A stretch of 64,000 bases of DNA from Ophioderma brevispina. Its lineage: Eukaryota > Echinodermata > Ophiuroidea > Amphilepidida > Ophiodermatidae. The stretch spans positions 35,574-99,573 of the forward strand of contig JAMKCH010001698.1 of assembly GCA_023653785.1 (NCBI GenBank), in the 5' to 3' direction. Numbering within the stretch: position 1 is the first letter of the stretch; each line of letters starts with the position of its first letter. Positions 11,826 to 23,185 of the stretch are shown here, in pieces. The notes beneath the pieces are model-generated. The model was given only the letters and a program-made list of their open reading frames with translations. It was not told the DNA's origin and did no database searches. Made by a program: the position numbers and the translations under genes.

Positions 11826-11930
11826 TAGCGCGATAGGCGGTCCCCCGAGATCCTTCCCCTACCCTGGTTATCGCCAGGGGTTCGATATGCGAGCGTCACG
11901 AGTTCAGCTTGCACCGCCTATCAAAAATCA
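11826..11930 (+). other. tRNA-like boxes within a short inverted repeat
   Basis: TAGCGCGATAGG (11826) resembles a pol III A box with one mismatch, and GGGTTCGATATGC (11877) resembles a B box. The segment is bounded by GATAGGCGGT and its reverse complement ACCGCCTATC (about 11832 and 11920). The T-stem does not pair, so this is not a functional tRNA. It could be a decayed SINE at the end of the PLE derivative, or chance. Confidence 0.25.
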
Positions 11931-12446
11931 AACCTTATTCTCTAATCAAAGTAGCTTGTAACATGTCACACATGAATTGTAACCTTTATAATTTAGACAT
12001 AATAGTATTTTGCAATTGTAAATTTATTGTGGTAGTCTCTAGCAATCCTGATGAAAGAACTAATAAAGGTTCTATATGGGGAACGTCCTTTGTGGTTTGT
12101 GATTGAGGACAAGCCTTCTTATATCTGCGCCCCTCTTTTGCGGGGCTCGTGCGCCGCCCTCGTCCGCTACCCACGGCCGGGTTTCTGTTAGATAGTTTTC
12201 ATGCGGCTAACGGTCGTGCAGAATTCGACTCATACCGTCTAACTACCCCCTTCATAACTCAAGTCCCTTCTTACCCTCACCGTTAATTGTCTTCACTTTT
12301 TTCCGTGTTTTCCTTTCGTTTATTATCCTGGTGTTCGTACTTCATAATTTGTCAAACATTTTTTATGCTTACTTGCTTTAGTCTGTCTATGCTACACGCC
12401 CTAGGCCGTCTTTTCAATTCTCATTTGGGTTGGAGTTTTTCCTTGA

Positions 12447-12950
12447 CTAGCTTTTTGCACATTTTCCAAACGGTCTACCTTTCCATGTAGAGTTCCCACT
12501 CATTCCAGGTTCTTGGTGCGGTTGTTGATATTTGTTCTCTCCTTTGTTTCCCCGCCCTTTATTTCTATGTTTAACATTTAATTTTCGGTTGATCCAGAGG
12601 GGGAATCCTCGCATTCTGTTAGCGTACCCACCCCGTTTTTCCGCAAACTTGAGAACCGTAAGCCACGTTTTGGGCATGCTCTTTTGGCATGCCTTTTGAT
12701 ATACAACCTCCTGATTTAGCCCCGGAACTTTAGAATCTATGTAACAAGAAGGCGGAAATAATAAGCCATGGCTTGTTTTTTCAGGTAATTTTTCTAATCT
12801 AAATCTAATGTGGTGAGGAGGCAACATATCAAAATCCGCAGATTCCCCTTGTTCTAATTGAGGAAAAAGGGGGTAAAGTTTTGTACAGGGGGGGGGCCAT
12901 TTTAAAATGTCCAGAGTACTGCAGGGTACTGGGTTTATACAGTGGATCAA
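12447..12950 (-). CDS. Unrecognised open frame, possibly transposon-derived
   Basis: A 167-codon open frame on the - strand beginning at Met (12950). The N-terminal half is mixed and the C-terminal half is rich in Lys, Arg, Gly, Asn and Gln ('RNKGRGNKGENKYQQPHQ'), like a nucleic-acid-binding tail. No domain was recognised. Related-looking but broken basic frames continue toward lower coordinates (about 12450-12050), so it may be part of a decayed element neighbouring the PLE derivative. It stands out only because it is long for this AT-rich window, and it could be chance. Confidence 0.2.
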   Translation of the reverse strand: MIHCINPVPCSTLDILKWPPPCTKLYPLFPQLEQGESADFDMLPPHHIRFRLEKLPEKTSHGLLFPPSCYIDSKVPGLNQEVVYQKACQKSMPKTWLTVLKFAEKRGGYANRMRGFPLWINRKLNVKHRNKGRGNKGENKYQQPHQEPGMSGNSTWKGRPFGKCAKS

Positions 12951-13920
12951 ATTGAAAAAAGGTTCAAAATTCTTCTATTTGGACTTAAGTCTGTACAACT
13001 TCAGAAATATGCACAAAGCAGCTAGGATTTACCATGGATTTTTTCATAGCTGTCCAATATAACCTTTGTGGGCGATCTTTCAATCGATTCGAAGTTCACG
13101 ATTGAGATTTTACATATATAGCATCATTGTCCTGTAATATCATTGGCTGATTCGGTGACAATTTTGCGGATTTTCCCATACATCATAACGGTTCGCCATT
13201 TCTCGTGTAAACTCCTGGACTCCTGCCATAAGGACTGGAATGTAAATTAAAACAGAACTAATTGCGTTATTTTAAAACAACATAACAAAATCAAAAACTT
13301 CACAAAATAGACCTGTTAAAATGTCCTCCGTCCTCTTTTGTCATGTCCCCATGACTCGCCGGAATGAGCTCGAAGAGTTCAAGACTATAGTTCATTCACT
13401 TGAATTTCCACATCACTCATTCTATGAAGGTATACCCAACCCAATTACGAGCAAGTAGAAGCAATGTTGGATACAATCAGCCTGGTAGTGTTAATGTAAT
13501 CGGCCAAGCCCAAACCAAATGCTCAAGAGTGACTTCTGTCCAATGAATTACTCCTATACGGTACGGCGTATCAGGATTGAACTACCCTACGCGAGTACGG
13601 ATATTGGTTAACACACACACCCGTCCGATAACAAGAACCGGTTTCCTTAGGGATTATTGTGTCATAAGATCGATTTTCTTGATATGTACTGTCATTGTGG
13701 TTTTATTTTCAATACTCTATTATAAATTGCAGTATGCCAAGGCCGTTACGCAGGACTTACGAGCATTTCCCAGAGTCAGCAACGAAGTCATTTCTTGAGC
13801 CTGGAACATTTTTATGGCAACTGCTGCAAACAGTGTTTCTAATGTTAATAGGGAAACCAGGAGACATTCGAGACAGAAACGACATTTCACTCAAATGGTT
13901 GCTAGTGTTGTTTTCTTCAT
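12951..13920. other. No gene recognised
   Basis: AT-rich with two overlapping short frames (13577-13922) that I cannot identify. No repeat of note. Confidence 0.6.
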
Positions 13921-13921
13921 A

Positions 13922-13950
13922 AGATAGAGAGAGAGAGAGAGAGAGAGAAA
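13922..13950 (+). repeat. (GA)n microsatellite
   Basis: About 13 uninterrupted GA dinucleotides followed by an AAAGAAAAGA tail. Confidence 0.95.
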
Positions 13951-14486
13951 GAAAAGATAGCGACGGAGGTTATATAAGAGGATGGGATGGAGGATGCCTT
14001 TTTGAGCAAATTTACACTATTTTCTATATGATTGAAAAAACAAAAAAACTTAACCATTATCAGTATTTTTATTGTGCCATAAATATTTGTCCAAGATGTT
14101 AAATTGAATTTTCTAAATAAATGTCCCTGCTGTTAGTTATTTATTATTTAAATATATACTTTATGACCTTTGTATTAGTCTAAACGTCACAGATAACTGC
14201 CTTCCACGTTGGCATGCGGCTTCGTTATTGCCCGAATTGGATTTGTATTTTTGCTTGGATATCATTATGATTTTTGTACTGTACAATCATTTTCATGTAG
14301 GAACTAGCGATGTGCCAGTTATGACCGAAAGCACGAAAGTTTCACTTTGATTACACCTCAATATGGCGCTGTATAATCTCCTCTGACCATTTTTATGACC
14401 GCCACTCTCATACCATTGTTGTAAGTAATCAGAATTGACAATGGGTTTTTTGAAGTTATGATAAAACCTTTTAGAGGATGGAAGAA
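13951..14486. other. No gene recognised
   Basis: AT-rich, low complexity; no domain or repeat seen. Confidence 0.55.
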
Positions 14487-15265
14487 GCTTATCCTTGACT
14501 TCACCCAAGTAGTTCTAAACAACCAAAAGCTGCTTTCAAAAATTTCAAGCTTCTTCTTCTTCTTAGTGTATCCGCAAGTCATGGTAATGGCTTTTGTGGT
14601 GTCAGTATTTTTCCTGATAAGCTGATCCGGGGCGCGTGTATCCATGATACGGCCTAACATGGCCCTCTTGAGACGGGGTGCGGGATTGGAAGGCATCAGG
14701 GGTTTACCCCTTATCCGTGCCTCACCCCAAGTAGCTCTAAACAACCTTAACTGCTTTCAAATTTCAAACTTATCCTTTGCCTCACCCCAATAGCTCTAAA
14801 CAACCAAACTGCTTTTTAAATTTCAAGCTTATCCATTTGCCTTCACCCCAAGTAGCTCTAACCACCAATAACTGCTTTCAAAATTTCAAGCTTATCTTTT
14901 TGCCTCAACCATCAATAGCTTTAAATCAACCATAAACTGCTTTCAATATTTCAAGCTTATCCTATTCCACCCCAGTAGCTCTAACAACCATAACCGCTTC
15001 AAAATTTCAAGCTATCCATTGACCTCACCCCATAGTAGCTCTATAACAACCCTAAACTGCTTTCCAAATTACAATCTATCCTTTGCTCACCCCAAGTAGC
15101 TCTAAACAACCATAACCTGCTTTCACATTGAAGCTTTACCTATTGCCTCACCCCAAGTAGCTCAAACAACCAGAAACCTGCTTTTTAAATTTTAATTTTT
15201 TTCCTTGACCTACCCCAAGTACTCTAAGCAACCATATTAAAACTGTTTTCAAATTACAGCTCAGA
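14487..15265 (+). repeat. About 60 bp tandem array (roughly ten copies) with one interrupting block
   Basis: Units share CCTCACCCCAAGTAGCTC, an AACAACCA block, CTGCTTTCAAA and a TTTCAAGCTTATCC end. Copies start near 14500, 14720, 14779, 14840, 14903, 14965, 15022, 15088, 15148 and 15211. Between the first and second copy lies a non-repeat block of about 170 bp (14550-14718). Units vary from 55 to 65 bp, almost entirely by one- and two-base indels. On the - strand the repeat and the interrupting block are open together for 128 codons (14744-14358), each repeat reading like 'KLEIFESSLWLFRATWGE'. The frame is lost in the other copies, so I do not call it a gene. Confidence 0.9.
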
Positions 15266-16085
15266 TTGACGTTGAATCTAAAAGTTTTATGTTTCCGTTG
15301 CCCATAAGCGATGCCGTCTCAATTCTAAACAACTGAGCGCTGATTGTGGTTTACACCCTTTGCAGACTAACCAAGATCAGTTGTTTGAGGCAAACTGCAT
15401 AGGGGGGGGGATCATGGTGCCAATATTACCCCAATAAATCTGGGATATTCCAAAATTGCTTGTTCGGTGTCTTTTAACCATTATGAGTAAAATGGATTGT
15501 TTTTAGTATATAAACATTTCGTCACGAGTCTCAAACAGCCAATCGACCATTTGAGCGAAATTGGTTTTTTGCATATTTTGATACTATTATCACGAGCTCT
15601 TGTTCATATAGGCCCTACCAAATCATTTGAGTCAAAAGAACCTGTAGATTGTAGTAAATTGATTTTCACTTTTGGAATCATCCCAAACGCCAAATGAAGT
15701 CTTCAAACAGACCAATCTGCATTCGTCTGTTTGCTGTACCCTGAAAACCTCCGCACGGCAGCTTATTAGGGAACTATTTCGATTCATGGGATATTGCGAG
15801 ATTCATCTCCTCGCTTGATCAACCTGGGGCCTCTAGAGTCTGGTCGAAGTTATAATTAGTACAATGGTGTAGTTGTATCTGATCGAATTTGGCCACACTA
15901 AAAATATTATACATTTTCCATATTTTTAACTGACAGCAATTATGCGAATAATTACGCCAAGTAAAAAAATTGTCTTTTTCTGATCCTTTTTTTTTTTATT
16001 TGAATGCACGTAATTTTTTACAGCGCACGTTATTTCGTAAATACTAGATGCATGTTAGTAGTGGTAATAAACAAAATATGCATTT
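15266..16085. other. No gene recognised
   Basis: AT-rich. It holds a G homopolymer at about 15403 and a 66-codon frame (15497-15697) with no recognisable feature. Confidence 0.55.
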
Positions 16086-16087
16086 AA

Positions 16088-16124
16088 AGAAAAAAAAAAA
16101 AAAAACAAAAAAAAAAAAAAAAAT
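16088..16124 (+). repeat. Poly-A tract
   Basis: Two A runs of about 17 separated by a single C. It could be the tail of a retroposed sequence on the + strand, but no parent element is recognisable upstream. Confidence 0.8.
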
Positions 16125-16289
16125 GCTGTGTACTTTACTAGACGTAAGGTTGTAGATTGTCTTGACTGTCTAAGCGACGAATCCGGGCGCCTGAGCACGG
16201 CAAAAGGAGCCTACGTTGTCAGTTTTGCAGTCGCGCCGAGTTAGTTTATTTTTGTTATTATTTTTTTTGTGTTATAGACATAATAGTTA

Positions 16290-17805
16290 AAGGTTCTTAT
16301 GGGAAAAGGATGATGGGGAAAAGGGCAATGAGTAAAAGGATGCGAAGAAGGGTGGAAGAAAGGCGGATTATATGAAGATGGAGGGAAAAAAGGGAGGAGG
16401 GGCAAGGCATAAGAAGGACGGGAGGGGACACGGACGAGGCGGGAGATGGAGGGAGAGCTAGGGAAGGGACGAAGGGAACAAAGGGGGTTAAACGAAGGGG
16501 GACAGGCAATACTTAAGACGGGGAAGAGATTCGAGTGGAAGGGGGGAGGAGGTAGACTCGATATGGGAGGGCACAGATGAGAAATGAAGATGATGGAAAA
16601 CGGGAGGAGGGTTACATAGAGAGAAAGTAGTATGTTAGAGCGGGTAGTGGATGGGTTGATGGGGATCAAACAGCAGGTTAGAAGAGTGTGGTCCATAGGG
16701 AATAGGTGCCAGTAAAAAAGAGTTCTGAGAGAAATGAAGGGTAAAGTGAGGGAGGCGGTGAAGAGAAGCAAGGAACGTCTAAATAAGCAGCAGGATTGGA
16801 CGTGGTCAGCGAAGGACGCAGGTGGTGAACAGGTTGAATAGAGAAAAGAAGGTCAAAGAAAGGTTCGTGTACGAGGGGCTGGTGAAACCGCGAGAGGAAG
16901 GTGCATCAAACAAGTTTGGGAAGTCAATGGAGGTGGCGGGTAGAATGGGAGGGTGATAGGGACGCACCGACAGCACTGATCAGATAAAGATGGCGATGGA
17001 AAAATTGAGGGAGAATAATCATAGAAAAACGAAAAAGAGGATGTGAGCGGATAGAATAGGGGAAAGGAAGGGACGAAGCGGCATCAAGGTAAAAAGTTAG
17101 AAAGAGGAGTGAGGGAAAACGTGCTAGGTGGAGAGATATGGTCAAGAGTCGAGTAAAGAGGGCTATGAATAGTGAAGGGAGGAGGGAAGGCAGTGAAAGG
17201 GTAGGCGGGCAGGAGAGAGGGCGTGATGACGTGTTATGTGATGTGATAAGGATGGAGAGCAGAGAGGGGGAAGAAAGCGAAAGGATCAAATACCGGGGTG
17301 GGAGATTCTGATAGGATGTGGGTAGTACGGAGCTAAATGGATGGTTAAGCATCAGGGTTGGGCGTCAAGCGCGGAAGGTGGATGTTGGAGTTTGAGGGGC
17401 GGGTAAATAAGAGAAAAGGAGATAAACTTCAGAGCGGCTCAGACACAGCGGGTGGGTGGGGGCAGAAGAAAGGGAGGAAGAGGAGGGAGGGGGGACTAAT
17501 CCGAGGGAACGGGGAAAAAAAGGGGTCAAGAAATTAGAAAGGCAAAGAGAAAAGGGGTGGCCGGGTATTACAAAAGAAGAAAGAACACTGTATCAATGGG
17601 GTGATGCGGGAGACTAGGGGGGGAGGAAGAGCTGAGGAGGAGGAAACACAGGGGATAGGAGGGAAGGCGGGTCGTGGATGGGTCGAGGATGGGTGAGACA
17701 GGAAGCGTTGAAAGCGGGTGTAGGTGTAGCAAAAAGGAGGGGGGAGTGCATTAGAAGGGGGGGCTAAAGTGGGGGAGGGGGGGCAGTGGAGGGCAACACA
17801 GAATG
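16290..17805 (+). repeat. 1.5 kb polypurine (G/A-rich) tract
   Basis: The + strand is overwhelmingly G and A for about 1.5 kb, with irregular GGGAGG, GGAAGG and GAGGAA words and no fixed period. The boundaries are abrupt, since ordinary AT-rich sequence resumes at about 17810. Such mirror-like purine tracts can form triplex (H-DNA) structures and cause strand-asymmetric replication. The long Ser/Pro/Leu-rich frames on the opposite strand are composition artefacts. Confidence 0.9.
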
Positions 17806-17809
17806 ATGT

Positions 17810-19940
17810 TTACCTATTTTACTTTGTAATGATGCACCTAGACGTCATGAGAATCATTTCAGAATCACCCTTATTATACTTAAGTATTAAGTTAAGGTAA
17901 ATTGTGCACAAGATAGTAACAATTACTCAGTTTTACAACCTGTTCTGCAAATTAAGGATTGTTGAAGTGTAATCAAGGAAAAATTCAAATCAGCTAAGTT
18001 GGTAATTCAAAGTTATACAACAAGATAATTTATAACCCCACAGGACAAACAAGCACTACTGTAGTAACCGATTGGCCTTCAATTTTTTTATAGATAGTTC
18101 AAAAACCACTCGTTTGAAACCCTTTCACGTTTTGGTATGATATTGTCCATTTTAATTATCATATATTAATTTTGAAAGGAATATGTATATGCTTACCTTC
18201 ATGTTCTTATATTTATTTTATATTCCCTGTAGGGTCGCATAGTACGTGGTTTATTAGGTATTTGGTTCATATCAGAAGTCCCCCGGTTTTTCTTAGTTAG
18301 ATAGGCTTATGATTAATTTACGGCCAAATTAACCCCGCCTACCCGAGCCATTTTTTAAACGAACCCCATATTACGTCACTATGACGTCATATGCTGAGGA
18401 AAGTGCGAAAATACTGAATAAGGTGGGAAAATTGATATTTCGCAATTTAGACGACCCAACTCCGTTATTTATAGCAAATGACCTCTTATATAAACTAGCC
18501 ATTTTTCCATCATGACAAAATGTGATATTCCTACCTTTTTTGCGAAGATGGAATTTTCCCTATTCTACACTATATATGTGTCTATGGAAATGGCTTTTTG
18601 TGCAGATATGCGAACTTTATAGACTTCATTGTGACGTAATGCTGAGCATGTTGGTACTCATTTTGTTAATGTAAAAGAGATGACATAGCTATCTAAGTAC
18701 CAAAATCAAGTGTCGTGATGTGTATGTCGTGCTAGGCCTGTATGGTACAATCTTTCCCCCCACCCATCTATCAATATCACTTTATATTGCCTATACCCCA
18801 GTGGATGTTGTTTTTGGGATGAAGAGGAGCGGAATATGTCAACTGACGAATTCATTACATAATTTGGCACCAAAAGGGTTAGCAGCCGGAAAAACCTGAA
18901 GGGGTGCTAACACTCCTCCCCCATAGGTAGACGAGGGTTAAGATCATATGCAATGTAAAACATAGTATACATCAAATCTTTTTCGTTTGTCCCTTTCTTT
19001 CCTATATTTTCCCACTACCACGATATTATTTTTGCGTTCTAGCCACTTATTTTTAATTAATAATTCACTACCTGATAATTTCTCTGTGGTTTACTAAATC
19101 AGCGCAATAAAGTAATTTGCTTTTGGATACAATATAGACAATTATCATTCACATTTTCAGCCATCTCAATTAAAATACATTATAATTGGTAACTTTAAAA
19201 AGTACTCCATTTGAAAGTATTCAATAAAATTGAATGCAACCCGATTACACTTAATTTTTATTGAGTAGATACAGGAACTTGATTTTCCTCAATTCCAATA
19301 ACGAAAGATGTGTAATCAATAGTAAAAATTCTCATTCTGCATTTTCAATAAATACCCCTTTTATATCAGAAATATGAGCAATTGAATTAAATCAACTCAG
19401 ACTCTTGCCGGCAAACTGCATCTTCACTTTCAAAATGGTTTAGGGGGGGGGGGGTTTTTTTGTTGCCTTAATAGAACTTTCTTCCATTTTATTCCTGCAA
19501 ACATTTCAAATATACACCTTCAAGCAATAACAGATAAATTACAACTTCTTCCACTAACGTTTATGAAGTTTATGTTGTCCAATAATTCACAAACCCAGGG
19601 TTTCAAACGCGAGACATACGCTTTTTTGGATATCCTTAGTGTCACGTACCCATGTGGCCGATCTGCAACATTACATCAACATTATCGTACATTATATGAA
19701 TTGTCAATTATAGAATTAAGTACTAAAGTTTACAGAAAATATGCTAAAATTTTATCAAGAAAATTCCTGGGCAGTCAATTCTTCACAAACCCCGTAAAAT
19801 CCCCTTTTACAGGTTTCCATCAAATGTAACTGTATATTTTATAGGTTTTTTTTTTTAAAGGGTAATTTTATTAATCAATTTCTAATACAAAATAAAATTG
19901 TAGAACCTCATCATTCCTCTTTTCTATCTTCACTGGCACA
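17810..19940. other. No gene recognised
   Basis: AT-rich. A perfect TGACGTCA palindrome (a CRE/ATF site) at 18382-18389 lies in the context ACGTCACTATGACGTCAT, with no gene next to it. A G homopolymer is at about 19442-19455. The short frame at 19563-19829 is unrecognised. Confidence 0.55.
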
Positions 19941-19944
19941 TTTT

Positions 19945-20895
19945 AGCCCTGGAGCTAGCACACATTTGTCACACTTCTCAATCAAAAGGTTTGAGTGATT
20001 AATATGATTGACAGACTGTAACCTGAACCCCCCCCTAAACTGATTCTTAAGTGCCGCAGTTGGTGCCTTAAGGAGAGTGGGGCCAAAAGACAAAGTTTGG
20101 TACAGGGGTCAAATTTGTAAATTGATCATCATGTTGAAAAGACACCATTTATGCGGTCTAACCATAAGGATGTCAGAAAAGGTATAGTTTGGTAGTAGGT
20201 ACATCCTAATTCAGATATCCGCTAAAAACAGGCAAAAATCATAATAAGGGTCAATTTCAAATTTCATTGTAACAGGGTCAATTTTAAAGTTGCGCCGATT
20301 TTGGATAAAATGGTGCAAATTATTGGTGGAGTTCATAGGATTAAATAAGGAATGGTTTTGACTGTCTTAAATGCTTAGTTTTTCCGTATGTAGGGGCACA
20401 GCAAGGTAAACGTCATTGCATTCAATGGGGCTTGATCTTATTACCCCCTACTTTCCTTCAAGCAACATTTGAGACACTCAAACTATTCTTAATTTTATCC
20501 TCTGAGCTCCATCCCAAACCCCTCATAATTTGCACCATTTTTTATCCAAATCGAGAATTTTAAATTTTTGACCCCTGTACAACTGAAATTGACCCTTTTA
20601 TTGATTTTTGCTGTTTTATAGCCCTAATAACTCTGAAACTTTAGCGTACCCATTACAAACTATAACTTTTCTGAATCCTTCTGGTTAACACATAACAGTG
20701 TGCTTTTTCAACATATTGGATCAATTTACAAAATTTTACCCCTGTACAAACTTTGGTTTTGGCCCCCTCTCTCTTAAGGCACCACGTGCGGCACTTAAAT
20801 CACTTTTCAGGGGTTCCTGTCAGCTGTCAACATATTTAAGAATCACTCGAACCTTTGTACTTGAGATGTTTACAAATCTGTGTTGCTAGCTCCGG
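19945..20895. mobile_element. Foldback element, copy 1 (about 0.95 kb, arms about 450 bp)
   Basis: The left arm (about 19945-20400) and right arm (about 20450-20895) are diverged reverse complements. Matching pairs include GGAGCTAGCA / TGCTAGCTCC, 'GTGCCTTAAGGAGAG' / 'CTCTCTTAAGGCAC', CAAAGTTTGGTACAGGGGTC / its complement near 20740, and AAAATGGTGCAAATTAT / 'ATAATTTGCACCATTTT'. It shares core words (GGGTCAATTT, GACCCCTGTAC, GGTATAGTTTG) with the element at 50953-51820, so both belong to one family. No open frame spans it. Termini and target-site duplication are not defined. Confidence 0.8.
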
Positions 20896-20899
20896 TTTA

Positions 20900-22470
20900 A
20901 TTTTTTGCCGTAAGAGCAATGACACCTTAAAAACCGTACAAAAGCAATAGTCATTTCTATCGCCCTCGGCAGGCAAAAGTATGTCAAAATACCACCGTCT
21001 CAGGCGATCGAGCGACTCTTTTTGAGTACGCCATACAGCTCAATGTGCGCGTTTCGTCCTCCTTTGACTAGAAACAGAGGACGTTTTTAGTTTTTGCAAA
21101 CAGACCATCACTTTGTACATTAATTTGACAGGAAAAAATGATACTGAATGGAAGCCTGCTCAAAATAAGACGTTTCAATGTCCACAATTCCACATAAAAT
21201 CCATTTTCCAATTTTGGGGGGGGGGGGTTTTTTTCGAACTTTTAGATAGGCAAGTTCCTAATTTCTCGAAAACTTCAATTCGCCGATATCTCGTAATATA
21301 CTTTTGGTGCGATGGCCTGTGTGGAAGAATTCGTGACGATTTTGCTCAGACTGAGAAGCGCCCGATAATAATACAACTTGTGCATAGTCGGTGATGGGTC
21401 CCTATAATTGTTGGCCGCTAGCTATATCTGGGTATTGTGGGTGGGGTGGGGGTTGGGGGACCACTTAGCAATCCTTTGTACGTGTGTATGTGTGTGTATT
21501 TGTGTAATGGATGTGGTGTGTCACTAATTGTTAAGGTTCTTTTTTAATTCACCCAAGATGAAAAGTTGGAAGTACAATGGAACAAAACTTGTGTCATCGC
21601 TACCCATGGAATCCCTCAAATTGATGAGTCAAGGTCATGACCATGTCCAAGATGCCTGTGAGGTCAGTTCAAACTATGTCAAAAATGTAAAAATTGAACC
21701 TCATTGAAAATTTCAATTGGGAACCAAACTTTAGTGTCCACAGGTGAACCATGGAATCCCTCATATGGTGACTAGGTCACAGGTCGTGCCAAGATTCAAG
21801 GTATGGGGTGACCCACAACTTATAGTTCTTTGAAAATATAAGCCAAGAACCGCGAAATTTTAGTTGGTGATGTTATGATGATGGTGATCTTTACATATTA
21901 ATGACAATAATACATGTGGAGGACTCGTTATAATTAGGTACATGTAGTAGCTGCTTATGTTGTTACGAATTTTTTGCCATACCATGTCATTGCAATCTGC
22001 ATCCGAACCTATTACCAGGTTTTAGTAAGTGACAATATTAAGCATTTCCTTTCATCGAGGGTATTGGGATAGAATAATATTGAATTTTCCATGCTGTTTT
22101 TAACATTGGCATGAAAAAGAGAATGTGGAATCACTTCATAAGAACACAATTTCTTCTAACACTTCATAAGAGAATAATAATATGGGTAATCATGAAGCCT
22201 GTCTGTTGCAACAATCCTTAAAATGAAATTGCGAAAATGATACATAGTATTTATACAATGGATATATTTTGTAACCATGCAGTGCATCTTTACGCTATGT
22301 GGGTGACAATCTTTGAAATGAAACGAAGAAATGGATAGGGTTATGCGTGTCATGCAATGTACTTATAAGCTATTTGTTGGTGATAGTCGATCGTGCTGTG
22401 CGCCTTTAATATCATAGACTCTGGCAACCCTGTACGAATCGATTTTCAATAGATTTCTCGGAAAGTAAAC
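20900..22470. other. No gene recognised
   Basis: AT-rich with a G homopolymer at about 21219. Two relatives of CCATGGAATCCCTCA occur at 21605 and 21750, each followed by a GTCA/GTGACC-rich stretch, a diverged tandem repeat of about 145 bp. No upstream exon of the decarboxylase family was found here. Confidence 0.5.
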
Positions 22471-22474
22471 TTAA

Positions 22475-23021
22475 AGCAATATTAGCACATTTTTTTCAAG
22501 AGCGCCCCCAATTTTTCAAAAAAATGAGATTTTTACACGGTTGCATTGGTAACTGGCTAGTAAACTATACCTGTGAATGGTTAAGCTCTACAATGTCTAT
22601 GTGTCGCAAACGAAGGATTTTTGTAACTAGAATAATTATTATCGGGGATCCCCGATAATAATTCAACGGCTGCTGGAAACGGCCTTCCAATATGAAATAG
22701 CCGGGAAATACCGCCATGTACGTATCTACGCTCATCTATTAGTTGTTTTATTGGTTCAGGCAAGTCAAGTTAGAGGTCGTTTTCTTGAGGTGGCACTATT
22801 TCATCATGGACGGACATAAACTTAGCATTTCCAGCTCTGCCGTTAAGTACAATCTAGGATACCAATTCTAATTACAAAACTCGCTCATTTTATGATAAAT
22901 ACGTATTTTTGAGCATTCTCGTTCGCAGGTGTAGTTTTCTAGACAATTACCAATATAGCTGTGCAAAAATATCAAATTTTTAAAATTGGGGGCGCTCTTC
23001 AAAAAATGTGCTAATATTGCT
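22475..23021. mobile_element. TTAA-flanked inverted-repeat element (547 bp)
   Basis: Termini are AGCAATATTAGCACATTTTT on the left and the reverse complement ending GTGCTAATATTGCT on the right, both bordered by TTAA (22471-22474 and 23022-23025). Arms of about 160-170 bp continue inward (GCGCCCCCAATTTT / AAAATTGGGGGCGC). At the inner end of the left arm sits a perfect 30 bp palindrome (22634-22663). TTAA duplication is typical of piggyBac-type transposition, but the TIR sequence does not identify a family. It ends 40 bp before the acceptor of the decarboxylase-family exon at 23062. Confidence 0.82.
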
Positions 23022-23061
23022 TTAAATGGAAATCTTAAACAAATTTTCATCCCCATTCCAG

Positions 23062-23185
23062 GAGACATCTGGTGACACCCATTATTCAGGTACCATCTAT
23101 GGCTATTCCTGCTGCGGGACAGATGTCATTATGAGAAACTGCTCTCTGCCTGAACTGCACCGGGGAGACTGGGTCTTCTTTGAAG
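23062..23185 (+). CDS. Ornithine decarboxylase / antizyme inhibitor family, internal C-terminal exon
   Basis: A 124 nt exon of a group IV PLP-dependent decarboxylase-fold protein. ODC makes putrescine from ornithine in the cytosol, and antizyme inhibitors are inactive relatives. The translation contains 'GYSCCGTDVIMRNCSLPE' then 'LHRGDWVFFE', aligning with the family block that carries the active-site Cys followed by Asp-Gly-x-Asp and the Leu-Pro-Glu..Gly-Asp-Trp..Phe-Glu motif. The Cys and the second Asp are present. The Asp directly after the Cys is replaced by Cys, which weakens the case for a standard active ODC. Splice signals: a pyrimidine-rich stretch ending CCATTCCAG before GAG, and a GAAG/GTCTAG donor. 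The donor is poor, but it gives the right phase-1 join to the exon at 23936. Upstream exons with the PLP lysine are not in view. Gene family is confident; ODC versus antizyme inhibitor is not resolved. Confidence 0.82.

Noticed and set aside
12040..12100. Hammerhead-ribozyme-like core (CCTGATGAAAG ... GGTTCT ... GAACGTCC) beside the PLE derivative
   Set aside because: PLEs can carry hammerheads and a 5 bp stem II is possible. However, the GAAA is incomplete, stems I and III do not pair convincingly, and the matching position in the other arm has nothing similar.
16241..17352. Long Ser/Pro/Leu-rich open frames on the - strand (176 and 142 codons)
   Set aside because: They are the complement of the purine tract, which lacks stop codons in that direction by composition. 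No domain or codon signal.
18382..18389. TGACGTCA as a functional CRE promoter element
   Set aside because: The site is perfect, but no gene start or conserved neighbour supports regulatory use.
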